Source: TOLSYN sp963849065
GTDB lineage: Bacteria; Acidobacteriota; Terriglobia; Terriglobales; Acidobacteriaceae
DNA length: 64,000 nt
Direction: 5' to 3'
NCBI GenBank assembly: GCA_963849065.1
Contig: CAWKFM010000001.1
Location: 496,001-560,000 of the forward strand
In this document: piece by piece, positions 16,774-25,450 of the stretch
How the letters are laid out: each line of letters begins with the position of its first letter
Numbering within the stretch: the stretch's first letter is position 1
Made by a program: the position numbers and the translations under genes
Notes under the pieces: generated by a model
The model's input: only the letters and a program-made list of their open reading frames with translations
Databases searched by the model: none
Told to the model about the DNA's origin: nothing

Positions 16774-16870
16774 GAATCCCCTGACCCAATAAGGCGATGG
16801 CAGCACAGAACGGATAGGAAAGTGAAAAACCGGAGCGTAGGTCTGATGCTCCACGCAGAAGTCTGGATTA

Positions 16871-17080
16871 CTACTTCAGAGAAGGCGTGGCTGCATCCTC
16901 TGGCGCGATGAGCAACTTTTCCGCTTCAGCGAGCCGCAGCAGTGCGTCGTTGGTCGTATCCTCAATGCGAGTATTGCCTTTGTGGAGCATGCGAACGGCC
17001 TTGAATGCCTCGTGGCACAAGGTAAAGCGGTTCTTCGTCCGTAGCGCATCAAAAACGATATCTGAACGCATGGCTGACAC
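16871..17080 (-). CDS. Small protein resembling an RNA polymerase omega-like subunit
   Basis: The 69-residue protein starts MSAMRSDIVFDALRTKNRFTLCHEAFKAVRMLHKG and contains NTRIEDTTNDALLRL. This resembles my recollection of short omega (RpoZ)-like proteins of Acidobacteriota, whose N-terminus and NTR(I)xDTxN segment look similar; I am not certain. Codon use looks coding, but no strong ribosome site is visible. It is upstream of the Crp/Fnr gene on the same strand with a gap of about 100 bases. A plain hypothetical protein is the alternative. Confidence 0.5.
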   Translation of the reverse strand: MSAMRSDIVFDALRTKNRFTLCHEAFKAVRMLHKGNTRIEDTTNDALLRLAEAEKLLIAPEDAATPSLK

Positions 17081-17328
17081 CTTCCGTGGTAGACGGCTGA
17101 GTTACGGTTGGTTGAGATGTCCTCAAGAAAAAAAGCGGAAGGCACCAAAGGGAAGCTAGTGACCAGAATAGTGGAGACATTGTGCTCAGGCTAGGACTTG
17201 AGTCACAAACGCCGAATACTTTTGTCCAATGGACGCGCCAGGCTGGTTGGACACAGCTCGGGCACCCGGCATCTAATTTTTGAAGCCGGGCGGCGATACC
17301 GGACACAAGATAGCTTGGAGGTGTAACC

Positions 17329-18267
17329 GTGAGTGAATCATCTGATCTGCGGATGACGAGAATTCCGCTCAAACACGGAGCCGGCCAGATGCCCGCACTC
17401 GGCTTTGGCACCTTAATTCCCGATCCAGCCGTGACGATCACGGCGACCAGAGACGCGCTGGAAGCCGGATTCCGACACTTCGATTGCGCGGAACGATACG
17501 GAAACGAGCGCGAGGTAGGCAGCACGTTGCAGGCAGGACTTACCACTGGTGGGCTCACGCGCGAAGACATTTTTGTCACCACAAAGCTGTGGAACTCCAA
17601 TCACCGGCCGGAGCGCGTCGAACCGGCTTTCGAGGCGAGTCTGGACAGACTCGGGCTCAAGTATCTGGATCTCTATCTCATTCACACTCCATTTGCATTT
17701 CAACCCGGGGACGATCAGGATCCACGGGATCAAAACGGCAATGTCCTTTACGACCACGACGTGACTTTGCTCGACACCTGGAAAGCGATGGAAAGTCTCG
17801 TGGATGGTGGCAAGTGCCGGGCGATCGGACTTTCGGACATCGGATTAAACGAACTGAAACCCATCTATGAATCAGCGAGAATCAAGCCAGCCGTGGTCCA
17901 AGTAGAAGCGCATCCGTATCTGCCGGAGACCGAGCTTCTGCAATTCTGCAAAGAGAACGGGGCCGTGTTTTTGGCTTTTGCGCCATTGGGCCACGGAGCA
18001 AGGCCGGGGCCGCTCGAAGACCCGGTGATTGTGGCTATCGCCGCGCGAGTGGGAAAGACGCCGGCACAGGTGCTGCTGGCCTGGGCGGTGCAGCGCGGCA
18101 CGGCTTTGCTTACCACTCCCAGGACTGCGGCCCGCGCGAGAGAGAACTTCGACATCTCCGCCCTGCCGGAAGACGCGCTTGACGAAATCAATCGAATCCA
18201 GACCAGACAGAGGCTGAATACAGTGGTGAATACCGGCATTCCGGGCTTCATTCCACGAGCTAGTTGA
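17329..18267 (+). CDS. Aldo/keto reductase
   Basis: The protein is 312 residues starting at a GTG, with GGAGG seven bases upstream. The AKR catalytic tetrad is intact: Asp52 and Tyr57 in FDCAERYGNE, Lys86 in TTKLWNSN and His119 in LYLIHTPF. The TIM-barrel C-terminus contains the NADPH-binding segment around LTTPRTAARARENF. It reduces aldehydes or ketones with NAD(P)H; the substrate is unknown. It heads a three-gene cluster with a SnoaL-like protein and a flavin disulfide oxidoreductase, all in the same direction with short gaps. Confidence 0.92.
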   Translation: MSESSDLRMTRIPLKHGAGQMPALGFGTLIPDPAVTITATRDALEAGFRHFDCAERYGNEREVGSTLQAGLTTGGLTREDIFVTTKLWNSNHRPERVEPAFEASLDRLGLKYLDLYLIHTPFAFQPGDDQDPRDQNGNVLYDHDVTLLDTWKAMESLVDGGKCRAIGLSDIGLNELKPIYESARIKPAVVQVEAHPYLPETELLQFCKENGAVFLAFAPLGHGARPGPLEDPVIVAIAARVGKTPAQVLLAWAVQRGTALLTTPRTAARARENFDISALPEDALDEINRIQTRQRLNTVVNTGIPGFIPRAS

Positions 18268-18299
18268 ACAGGAAAGCGAAATCGCAGGGAGAACAGCCC

Positions 18300-18680
18300 A
18301 TGCAAGAAGAACCAATCCGTACGGCCCTGAATGCGCACTGGCAGGCGTCGGCAGCCGGCGACGTAAACGCGGAACACGATATTTACGAGGACGATGCCAT
18401 TTGTGATTATCCCCAGTCGGGCGAGCGAATCCTGGGGCGCAAGAATTTGCAGGCCTTGCGGAGTCACCATCCCGGCAAGCCGTCCGGTTTCGAGGTCAAG
18501 CGGATTCTCGGACACGGGGATCTCTGGATCACGGAATACACGATCACGTACCAAGGCAAGCCCGCGTACACGGTGAGCATTATGGAATTCCGCAACGGCA
18601 AGGTAGTCCACGAAACACAGTATTTCGCGGATCCCTTCGAGGCGCCGGCCTGGCGGAAGCAATGGGTTCAGCAGAAATGA
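18300..18680 (+). CDS. SnoaL/NTF2-like protein
   Basis: The 126-residue protein has the cone-shaped NTF2/SnoaL pattern: an N-terminal helix (EPIRTALNAHWQASAAGDV), the DDAICDYPQSGERI strand and the ending VHETQYFADPFEAPAWRKQW. Family members are small ligand-binding proteins or isomerases; catalytic identity cannot be deduced. The ATG at 18300 lies 32 bases after the aldo/keto reductase stop, and the flavoenzyme follows after 64 bases, so co-transcription is likely. Confidence 0.82.
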   Translation: MQEEPIRTALNAHWQASAAGDVNAEHDIYEDDAICDYPQSGERILGRKNLQALRSHHPGKPSGFEVKRILGHGDLWITEYTITYQGKPAYTVSIMEFRNGKVVHETQYFADPFEAPAWRKQWVQQK

Positions 18681-18744
18681 GGCGTTCTTGCGGCACGAGT
18701 GAAGGCGTACCCTTTCAAAACCCTCTCGCGAAGGATCGATTTCT

Positions 18745-20133
18745 ATGAGCACGAAATTTGATGCGATGGTCATCGGTACCGGACAGTCCGGTCCATTCCT
18801 GGCGACTCGACTGGCGGATGCCGGAGCGAAGGTTGCAATCATCGAGCGCAAATTCTTTGGTGGAACCTGCGTCAACTCCGGATGCATTCCCACCAAGACC
18901 ATGGTGGCCAGCGCCTACGCGGCGCACCTTGCAAGGCGCGGCCCAGAGTATGGAGTGCGCCTGCCGGGTGAGGTCTTGGTCGATATGCAGCGAGTGCACG
19001 CGCGCATGAACGAGATTCGGATGGCCGATCGCAAAGGGGCGGAAGAACGGCTTCGCAATCACCAGAACTGCACTGTTTACACCGGCCAGGGGCGCTTCGA
19101 ATCCGCGCACGAGGTGAGCGTAGGCAGCGAAGTGTTGTCCGCTGAAAAGATCTTCATCAATGTGGGCGCGCGAGCCACGATTCCGCCCATGCCGGGCGTT
19201 GACCAGATCAGCTACCTGACGAATTCCTCGATACTGGACGTCGATTTTCTGCCTCCGCATCTTGTCGTCATTGGAGGCAGCTACATCGGCCTCGAATTCG
19301 GGCAGATGTTTCGCCGCTTTGGCAGCGAGGTCACCATCGTCGAGATGGGTGATCGACTGCTCTTACACGAGGATGAGGACATATCCGCGGCGATCCTCGA
19401 CATCGTTGGACGGGAAGTAATCAATGTTCGTCTGAATGCCAAATGCATCGGATTCTCGAAGCGAGAAGATGGAGTCGGCGTTAACGTCGATTGCAAGGCA
19501 GGCTCACCGCAAGTGACCGGAACGCATGTGCTCCTCGCGGTTGGCCGTCGGCCGAATACGGACGATCTTGGGCTGGAAAAAGCGGGCATTGCTCATGACG
19601 ATCGGGGAAATATCGTGGTTGATGACGAGCTGCGCACCAACGTGGCCGGCATCTGGGCCCTCGGTGACTGCAACGGAAAGGGCGGGTTTACCCACACGTC
19701 CTATAACGACTTTGAGATCGTCGCCGCGAATCTTTTGGACAACGATCACCGACGAGTGAGCGATCGCATTCGTGCCTATGCGCTTTATATCGATCCTCCC
19801 CTGGGACACGCGGGAATGAGCGAAACAGAGGTAAGGAAGTCAGGAAAGAAGGCGCTGATTGGGATGTTGCCAATGACCAGTGTTGGACGCGCGATAGAGA
19901 AAGGAGAAACGCTCGGGTTCATGAAGATTCTGGTCGATGCAGATACGAAGAGCATACTGGGCGTCTCTATTTTAGGCACCGGCGGCGACGAAGTGGTTCA
20001 CAGCGTGCTGGATGTGATGTATGCCAAGGCTCCCTATACGGTGATTGAGCGCGCTATGCACATACACCCCACGGTTTGCGAACTCATTCCGACCATGCTC
20101 GCGAATCTGAAGCCGCTGACGCCTCAGGATTAG
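18745..20133 (+). CDS. Flavin-dependent pyridine nucleotide-disulfide oxidoreductase (mercuric reductase-like)
   Basis: The 462-residue enzyme has an N-terminal FAD motif (VIGTGQSGPFLATRLADAG), a redox disulfide Cys42/Cys47 in GGTCVNSGCIPTKT, a second dinucleotide fold (VVIGGSYIGLEFGQMF), the FAD-contacting GIWALGDCN and a dimerisation end with HIHPTVCELIP. The His-Glu pair is that of class I enzymes such as dihydrolipoamide dehydrogenase. It lacks the N-terminal metal-binding domain and C-terminal Cys pair of true MerA, and no mer genes are near. It probably reduces a disulfide or small oxidant with NAD(P)H. It is the last gene of the cluster. Confidence 0.9.
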   Translation: MSTKFDAMVIGTGQSGPFLATRLADAGAKVAIIERKFFGGTCVNSGCIPTKTMVASAYAAHLARRGPEYGVRLPGEVLVDMQRVHARMNEIRMADRKGAEERLRNHQNCTVYTGQGRFESAHEVSVGSEVLSAEKIFINVGARATIPPMPGVDQISYLTNSSILDVDFLPPHLVVIGGSYIGLEFGQMFRRFGSEVTIVEMGDRLLLHEDEDISAAILDIVGREVINVRLNAKCIGFSKREDGVGVNVDCKAGSPQVTGTHVLLAVGRRPNTDDLGLEKAGIAHDDRGNIVVDDELRTNVAGIWALGDCNGKGGFTHTSYNDFEIVAANLLDNDHRRVSDRIRAYALYIDPPLGHAGMSETEVRKSGKKALIGMLPMTSVGRAIEKGETLGFMKILVDADTKSILGVSILGTGGDEVVHSVLDVMYAKAPYTVIERAMHIHPTVCELIPTMLANLKPLTPQD

Positions 20134-20170
20134 AACCGTCCAGGGGCGAAGCGCGAAGACGATACACCGC

Positions 20171-20992
20171 TCACATTCGTGGCCTGTAATAGGCGGTTTT
20201 GTCCCAGCTGATCCGTGCGTATGCGTCGCTCAATCCGTAGGTCGTCTCCGCCGCTCCCAACAGAAGGAAGCCATCCGGCTTCATTGCGGTGATCAGGCGG
20301 TGGAGGATCTCGCGCTTTTTCTCGATCTGGAAATAGATGAGGACGTTGCGGAAGAAGACCACGTCAGACTTGGGCAAATTACCCCAGGGCTCAGTGAGGT
20401 TGAATTCGCGGAACTCCACCATTTGCCGGATGGCGGGGGAGAGAATCCAGTCGTTTCCTTCGCGAGTGAAGTACCGGGTGAGGTACTTTGCAGGCAGGCC
20501 GCGGTTGATCTCCAGCTGACTGTAGCGGCCGGAGCGGGCACGCTCTAGGATGGCGGTGGACAGGTCGGTGCCGAGGATCGAGATGGTCCAGCCGGGCAGG
20601 CCGCCGAACTCCTCCGCGATGATCATGGCGATGCTGTAGGCTTCCTGGCCGCTGGAGGCGGCAGCGCTCCAGATGGTAAGGCGCCGGGTGGAAGCCCGCT
20701 CGGCGATGAGTTCGGGGATGATGACCCGGCGCAGCGCTTCGAAGGGCAGATGATCGCGGAAGAACCAAGTCTCGTTGTTCATCATCGCGTCGAGGACCTT
20801 GCGATGAAGGCCGCCGAATGAACTCAGGCGGATGCTCGCGAGTAATTCCTGCGCCGAATCCATGCCTTCCCGGTAGGCCAAAGGCGTGAGACGCGATTCG
20901 GCAAGGTAGCCTTTACTCTCGTCCAGCAGAATGGCGGAGTGCTCGGCCAGAAATTGCCGCAGATATTCGAATTCCAGCGTCTCAAGCCCCAT
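20171..20992 (-). CDS. cheR: Chemotaxis protein methyltransferase CheR
   Basis: The 273-residue protein has a helical N-terminal domain and a SAM-binding fold. Signature MNNETWFFRD and WSAAASSGQEAYSIAM are typical, and FFRNVLIYF is the conserved post-motif. It methylates glutamates on the chemoreceptor. Its start overlaps the end of cheB by 11 bases, so the two are translationally coupled. It is the last gene of the chemotaxis operon. Confidence 0.95.
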   Translation of the reverse strand: MGLETLEFEYLRQFLAEHSAILLDESKGYLAESRLTPLAYREGMDSAQELLASIRLSSFGGLHRKVLDAMMNNETWFFRDHLPFEALRRVIIPELIAERASTRRLTIWSAAASSGQEAYSIAMIIAEEFGGLPGWTISILGTDLSTAILERARSGRYSQLEINRGLPAKYLTRYFTREGNDWILSPAIRQMVEFREFNLTEPWGNLPKSDVVFFRNVLIYFQIEKKREILHRLITAMKPDGFLLLGAAETTYGLSDAYARISWDKTAYYRPRM

Positions 20993-22166
20993 GGTTACCG
21001 CCTTGTGCGAGCCGCTGGAGGGCCAGGGTTGCGCCGCAGTCCGGCGATGCGCCGGTCAGAGTGCGGCGTCCGCGGTTGACCCGGCGAATAATTTCATCCG
21101 CAATCCCCGCCAGCGGGAGGACGCGGTCGGCCAGGCCGGCCTTGGCCACAAAGCCGGGCATGCCCCACACCACCGAACTGGCTTCATCCTGAACGATGAC
21201 CTGACCGTGTGCCTCCTTGATGTACTCACATCCGCGCAGCCCGTCCTGTCCCATGCCGGTCATGACCACGGCGAGCGCATGGTGCCGGAATAACTCGGCC
21301 ACGGAGCGGAAGAGGACATCGACGGATGGGCGGCAGGAATTTTCCGGCGGTGCTTGAAAGACGCCCAGGCGGACGGAAGACTCCACGCGATAGAGGTTCA
21401 TGTGGAAGTCTCCGGGGGCGATCCAGGCGTAACCCGGCTCGAGCACGGCGGCAGGCACTGCCTCTCCCACCACCAGCGAGGAAGTCGCGGTGAGGCGCTC
21501 GGCCAGAAAGCGGGTGAAGGTGGGCGGCATGTGCTGAACAATCACAATCGGCACCGGAAAGTCTGCCGGGAGGTGGGGCAGCACTTCGGCCAGCGCATTC
21601 GGTCCTCCGGTGGAGGTGCCGATGGCGACGATTTCGATTCGCTGCTCCGCGGGCGGCGTTTTCGAAGCCACGGCTGCCTGGGCGGGAGAGCCAGCGGACG
21701 GGATGACCGCGGGAATCCTGTGCCCGGGCAGAGGCGCGCGCGGCCAACGACAGGCATGGTTTTTCCAGCAGAGCGCCTTGATTTTGGGAATCACTTCCAG
21801 GCTGATGCGCGACATGCTTTCCTGGACGTTGCCAACGTTGGAAGGTTTGGCGGCATAGTCATCGGCGCCCGCGGCCAGGGCGTCGAGCGTGGCCAGCGCT
21901 CCCCGTTCGGTGAGCGTGCTGAACATGATGACCGGGGTGCGGATGCCGCGGGCCCGCAGGGCGCGAAGGGTCTGCAATCCATCCATCTCCGGCATTTCGA
22001 TGTCGAGCGTGATGGCGTCGAGCGTGTTCTGCTCAACCATGGCGAGGGCGATGTTTCCATTGGCCGCAACGCCCACGACTTCGATCTCCGGGTCGCTCTC
22101 CAGCGATTGCCGGACGATTCTCCGCATGACGACGGAGTCGTCCACGACCAGCACGCGATATTTCAT
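20982..22166 (-). CDS. cheB: Chemotaxis response regulator methylesterase CheB
   Basis: The 394-residue protein has an N-terminal receiver domain (phospho-acceptor Asp55 in ITLDIEMPEMDG) and a C-terminal methylesterase. The catalytic triad is visible: Ser near residue 180 in GTSTGGPNAL, His in VIVQHMPPTF and Asp in MTGMGQDGLRG. It removes methyl groups from receptors and opposes CheR. It overlaps cheY by four bases (ATGA) and cheR by 11. A linker of about 50 residues rich in Ala and Pro joins the domains. Confidence 0.96.
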   Translation of the reverse strand: MKYRVLVVDDSVVMRRIVRQSLESDPEIEVVGVAANGNIALAMVEQNTLDAITLDIEMPEMDGLQTLRALRARGIRTPVIMFSTLTERGALATLDALAAGADDYAAKPSNVGNVQESMSRISLEVIPKIKALCWKNHACRWPRAPLPGHRIPAVIPSAGSPAQAAVASKTPPAEQRIEIVAIGTSTGGPNALAEVLPHLPADFPVPIVIVQHMPPTFTRFLAERLTATSSLVVGEAVPAAVLEPGYAWIAPGDFHMNLYRVESSVRLGVFQAPPENSCRPSVDVLFRSVAELFRHHALAVVMTGMGQDGLRGCEYIKEAHGQVIVQDEASSVVWGMPGFVAKAGLADRVLPLAGIADEIIRRVNRGRRTLTGASPDCGATLALQRLAQGGNHGA

Positions 22167-22528
22167 TGAATGAAGCCGATCATCTGCAGCTTGTTGAGGA
22201 TCGCATCCCGGGTGAAGGGTTTCATAACGTATTCGTCGGCGCCGGTCTGCAGTGCGCGCTCCACTTCGGATGCCTCGCTTTCGGTGGTGACCATCATGAT
22301 CTTCATGGCGGCATGGCCAGCGTCTGAACGGACTTTTTCGAGCAGTTCAATTCCGGTCATCTCCGGCATGTTCCAGTCGAAGAGCGCCAGGTCGGCGGAT
22401 TGCTGCTTGAGGCTGGCGAGTGCGTCAGCGCCGCATTTCGCCTCGTTCACCTCAAAACCGGCTCCGGTCAGGATCGACTTCAGGATTTTTCGCATGGTGG
22501 AGGAATCATCGACAATCAGGGCTTGCAT
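22163..22528 (-). CDS. cheY: CheY-type single-domain response regulator
   Basis: The 121-residue receiver has the acid pocket DD (residues 7-8), phospho-acceptor Asp51 in LALFDWNMPEMTG and the conserved Lys in YVMKPF. AAAGGAA lies ahead of the ATG at 22528. It presumably carries the CheA signal to an unidentified output; no flagellar switch gene is in the window. The frame opens further upstream to 22576, but that start lacks a ribosome site. Confidence 0.92.
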   Translation of the reverse strand: MQALIVDDSSTMRKILKSILTGAGFEVNEAKCGADALASLKQQSADLALFDWNMPEMTGIELLEKVRSDAGHAAMKIMMVTTESEASEVERALQTGADEYVMKPFTRDAILNKLQMIGFIQ

Positions 22529-22602
22529 ACGGGTTCCTTTCAGGGGCGAATGGAGCACAGCCGGAGCGATGAGCAACGCGTTCCGGCTGTGCTCGCAGGG
22601 TT

Positions 22603-24954
22603 CTAGAAGCGGAACTGCGAGATGAGGGTCCGCAGGTCGTTGGACATTTTTTCCAGCGACTGCGCGGACTTGGATGTCTCGGTTGCGCCAACGGTGGTGG
22701 CGTGGGCGGCTTCGGCCACGCCACCGATGTTTTTGCTGATATCGGTGCTGCCCTTGGCGGCTTCCGCCAGGGTGCGGCCGATTTCGTTGGTGGTTGCGCT
22801 CTGCTCTTCGATAGCGCTGGCGATGGTGGTCTGAATGTCGCTGATCTGGCCGATGACCTGGCTGATCTGGTTAATGGCCGAGACTGCCCCGTTGGTGTCG
22901 CCTTGGATGGCCTCGATCTTGCGGCTGATGTCCTCGGTTGCCTTGGCGGTCTCCTTGGCAAGTTCCTTGACTTCGTTGGCGACTACGGCAAAACCTTTTC
23001 CGGCCTCGCCGGCACGTGCCGCTTCGATGGTGGCGTTGAGCGCCAGCAGATTGGTTTGCTGAGCGATGGAGGTGATGACCTTGATGACCTGGCCGATCTC
23101 AGTGCTGCTTTGACCGAGCTTGGAGATGGTGTCGTTGGTGGTTTCGGCGGTACGAACTGCCGAGGCGGCAACACGGGTGGCTTCCGCGGTGTTCTTGGCG
23201 ATCTCCTTGATGCTGGCGCTCATCTCGTCGGCACCGGTGGCAACCGTTTGAACGTTGTTGCTGACCTGTTCGGCGGCGGCCGAGACCACGCTGGCCTGGG
23301 TCGCCGTTTCATCGGCGCTGGAGCCCATGGACTGGCTGACCTTGTTCAGTTCTTCGGCCGAGGCCGACAACGACGCAACGCTGTGGCCGATCTGCTCCAG
23401 GGCCGAACGAACCGATTTCGAGAGGGTGTTGACGGCACCCGCCAGCAGGTCGTAATCGCCCGTGTACTTGGTGGTGACGGTGGCGGTGAAGTCTCCTCCG
23501 GCAAGTTTGGTGAGAATGGCGCTGACATCCTGCATCGGTCCCACTACCGCGTCGAGCGTGGAGTTGACGCCCTCGACAATCTTGCGGAAGTCGCCATGGT
23601 GCCGGTTGGCATTTGCGCGGGTGGATAGCTTACCCTCCAGAGCGGCCCTGGTCAGCATGTTGGTGTCTTCCGTCAGGCTCTGCAGGACCATGGCCAAGGT
23701 GTTGACGGCCTGCTTCATCTTTTCGTGGTCGCCCTTGTAGGTTTGCGCGATCAGTTCGTCGATCTTGCCGTTGGAAATCTGGGCCAGGATGCGGTTGCCT
23801 TCGGCGATGGGCAGCAGGATGGCGTCGAGCATCTGGTTGACGCCTCCGACCACGTCTGCATACGCACCCTGGAACTGCTCCGGCTTGCCGCGTTCGGAGA
23901 GCAGGCCATCTCTGGATGCGTCGGTGAGGCGGGCCAGTTCCTTCTGCAGGCCCTGCAGGACCACGGCTACGTTGTTGACGGCCTGCTTCATCTTTTCGTG
24001 GTCGCCCTTGTAGGTTTGCGCGATCAGTTCGTCGATCTTGCCGTTGGAAATCTGGGCCAGGATGCGGTTGCCTTCGCCGATGGGCAGCAGGATGGCGTCG
24101 AGCATCTGGTTGACGCCTCCGACCACCTCTGCATAGGCACCGTGGAACTGCTCCGGCTTGCCGCGTTCGGAGAGCAGGCCATCTCTGGATGCGTCGGTGA
24201 GGCGGGCGAGTTCCTTCTGCAAGCTCTGCAGGACCACGGCCACGTTGTTGACGGCCAGCTTCATCTTTTCGTGGTCGCCCCTGTAGGTCTGCGCAATCAA
24301 CTCGTCGATCTTGCCGCTGGAAATCTGGGCGAGAATGCGGTTGCCTTCACCAATCGGCAGCAGGATGGCGTCGAGCATGGCGTTGATCTGCAGCGCGAGG
24401 GCGCGATAGCGGCCCTGGAATTCCTCGGATTTACCGCGCTCCTGCAGTTGTCCTTCGTGCGAGGCGTTGACCAGCCGGGAGAGCTCGTCGGCAAACGCCT
24501 GTTCTTCGGAGTTATCTTGCAGCACCTCGATGGCGCCGATGACTTTGTTCTGATCGTCATAGCGCGGCGAGGCATAGGCACGGACTGAAATTTTGCGGCC
24601 TTTGATCAGACAGTCGACGTCTCCGCTCTGGGTGAGTCCCTCGCGCATTGCGCGGGAAGCCAGGCAGGAGCCGTTGCGGCAGGCTTGCATGTCAAAAACT
24701 TCCCACATCTTTTGTCCCACGCAGGCCTCCGGCGAGCATCCTGCCAGCAGGGCCGCGGAGCGATTCATGAACTCGATGGTGTGGTTGCAATCAATTACGA
24801 CGACCGGCACCGGAGTGTCGTCGATGTAGCCGGCTTTGTTGATGGAACGTTCGAACTCCAAGGCTGCGCCGTGGGAGGATGCAGTTCCCCCGGCATACGT
24901 TGTTCCGCTCCCGTTTCCCGGTGTGCGGCCTGCGGCCATTCCTTTAGCTGCCAT
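22603..24954 (-). CDS. Soluble PAS/poly-HAMP methyl-accepting chemotaxis protein
   Basis: The receptor is 783 residues with no signal peptide or membrane helix. A PAS-type domain (about 45-150) has several cysteines, including Cys in DMQACRNGSC. Four HAMP-like units follow; three of them (about 160-430) are nearly identical 91-residue repeats. The C-terminal signalling hairpin contains the conserved tip EIGQVIKVITSIAQQTNLLALNATIEAARAGEAGKGFAVVANEV (split here only for reference to the QTNLLALNA core). It resembles Aer2-type cytoplasmic receptors. A heme or other cofactor in the PAS domain is possible but unproven. It sits between cheW and cheY. Confidence 0.93.
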   Translation of the reverse strand: MAAKGMAAGRTPGNGSGTTYAGGTASSHGAALEFERSINKAGYIDDTPVPVVVIDCNHTIEFMNRSAALLAGCSPEACVGQKMWEVFDMQACRNGSCLASRAMREGLTQSGDVDCLIKGRKISVRAYASPRYDDQNKVIGAIEVLQDNSEEQAFADELSRLVNASHEGQLQERGKSEEFQGRYRALALQINAMLDAILLPIGEGNRILAQISSGKIDELIAQTYRGDHEKMKLAVNNVAVVLQSLQKELARLTDASRDGLLSERGKPEQFHGAYAEVVGGVNQMLDAILLPIGEGNRILAQISNGKIDELIAQTYKGDHEKMKQAVNNVAVVLQGLQKELARLTDASRDGLLSERGKPEQFQGAYADVVGGVNQMLDAILLPIAEGNRILAQISNGKIDELIAQTYKGDHEKMKQAVNTLAMVLQSLTEDTNMLTRAALEGKLSTRANANRHHGDFRKIVEGVNSTLDAVVGPMQDVSAILTKLAGGDFTATVTTKYTGDYDLLAGAVNTLSKSVRSALEQIGHSVASLSASAEELNKVSQSMGSSADETATQASVVSAAAEQVSNNVQTVATGADEMSASIKEIAKNTAEATRVAASAVRTAETTNDTISKLGQSSTEIGQVIKVITSIAQQTNLLALNATIEAARAGEAGKGFAVVANEVKELAKETAKATEDISRKIEAIQGDTNGAVSAINQISQVIGQISDIQTTIASAIEEQSATTNEIGRTLAEAAKGSTDISKNIGGVAEAAHATTVGATETSKSAQSLEKMSNDLRTLISQFRF
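23662..24480 (-). repeat. Three in-frame 273-bp tandem repeats inside the mcp gene
   Basis: The same segment recurs at 273-base spacing, for example CATCTTTTCGTGGTCGCCC at 23718, 23991 and 24264. Two copies are almost identical and the third, nearest the gene start, has diverged. Each encodes one 91-residue HAMP-containing unit beginning ARLTDASRDG or its equivalent. Confidence 0.88.
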
Positions 24955-24985
24955 GATTCCATTCCCCCAAGTTTTGTGGATTGCG

Positions 24986-25450
24986 TTAGTGAGCGCCCGG
25001 TCTGCTCTCGCCTGCCGGTGTGCCGATGTTCACAGAGCGCTGCGTGTCGAGGACGAGCAGCAATTCGTTTTTGAGCTTGTAAACGCCGCGAATGAGTTCA
25101 CGGCTGGTGCCGGCTAGGGTATCGGGTGTGGACTCGAAGTTGTTTCCTTCGACTTCCACTACGTCTCCAATCTCATCCACCAGCAGGCTGACCGCGCCAT
25201 CACCGGTGCGCACGACGACGTTCATCGGCAACTCGCCATCCAGCCGGTCGCACACTCCAAGGCGGCGGCGCAGGTCAATGGCGGTCACGATCTGTCCGCG
25301 CAGATTGATGAGCCCGGCGACCACGGCCGGAGCCAGGGGAACGCCGGTCATCTCCTGATGGCGGATCACTTCCTGAACGGTCTCGACCTCGACGCCGAAG
25401 AGAAGTCCTTTGATAAAAAATGTGCAGAACTGCTGCTGCGTCGCGCTCAT
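24986..25450 (-). CDS. cheW: Chemotaxis adaptor CheW
   Basis: The 154-residue protein has the two intertwined beta-barrels of CheW: FFIKGLLFGVEVETVQEVIRH, then GLINLRGQIVTAIDLRRRLG and SLLVDEIGDVVEVEG. It links CheA to the receptor. Its ATG overlaps the cheA stop by four bases (ATGA), so translation is coupled. The receptor gene follows after 31 bases. Confidence 0.94.
   Translation of the reverse strand: MSATQQQFCTFFIKGLLFGVEVETVQEVIRHQEMTGVPLAPAVVAGLINLRGQIVTAIDLRRRLGVCDRLDGELPMNVVVRTGDGAVSLLVDEIGDVVEVEGNNFESTPDTLAGTSRELIRGVYKLKNELLLVLDTQRSVNIGTPAGESRPGAH

Noticed and set aside
18745..20133. Calling the flavoenzyme a true mercuric reductase
   Set aside because: It lacks the N-terminal metal-binding domain and C-terminal vicinal cysteines, and no mer genes are near.
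22603..24954. Tandem repeats considered as a CRISPR-like array or satellite
   Set aside because: They are in-frame coding repeats of 273 bp without spacers and encode HAMP units.
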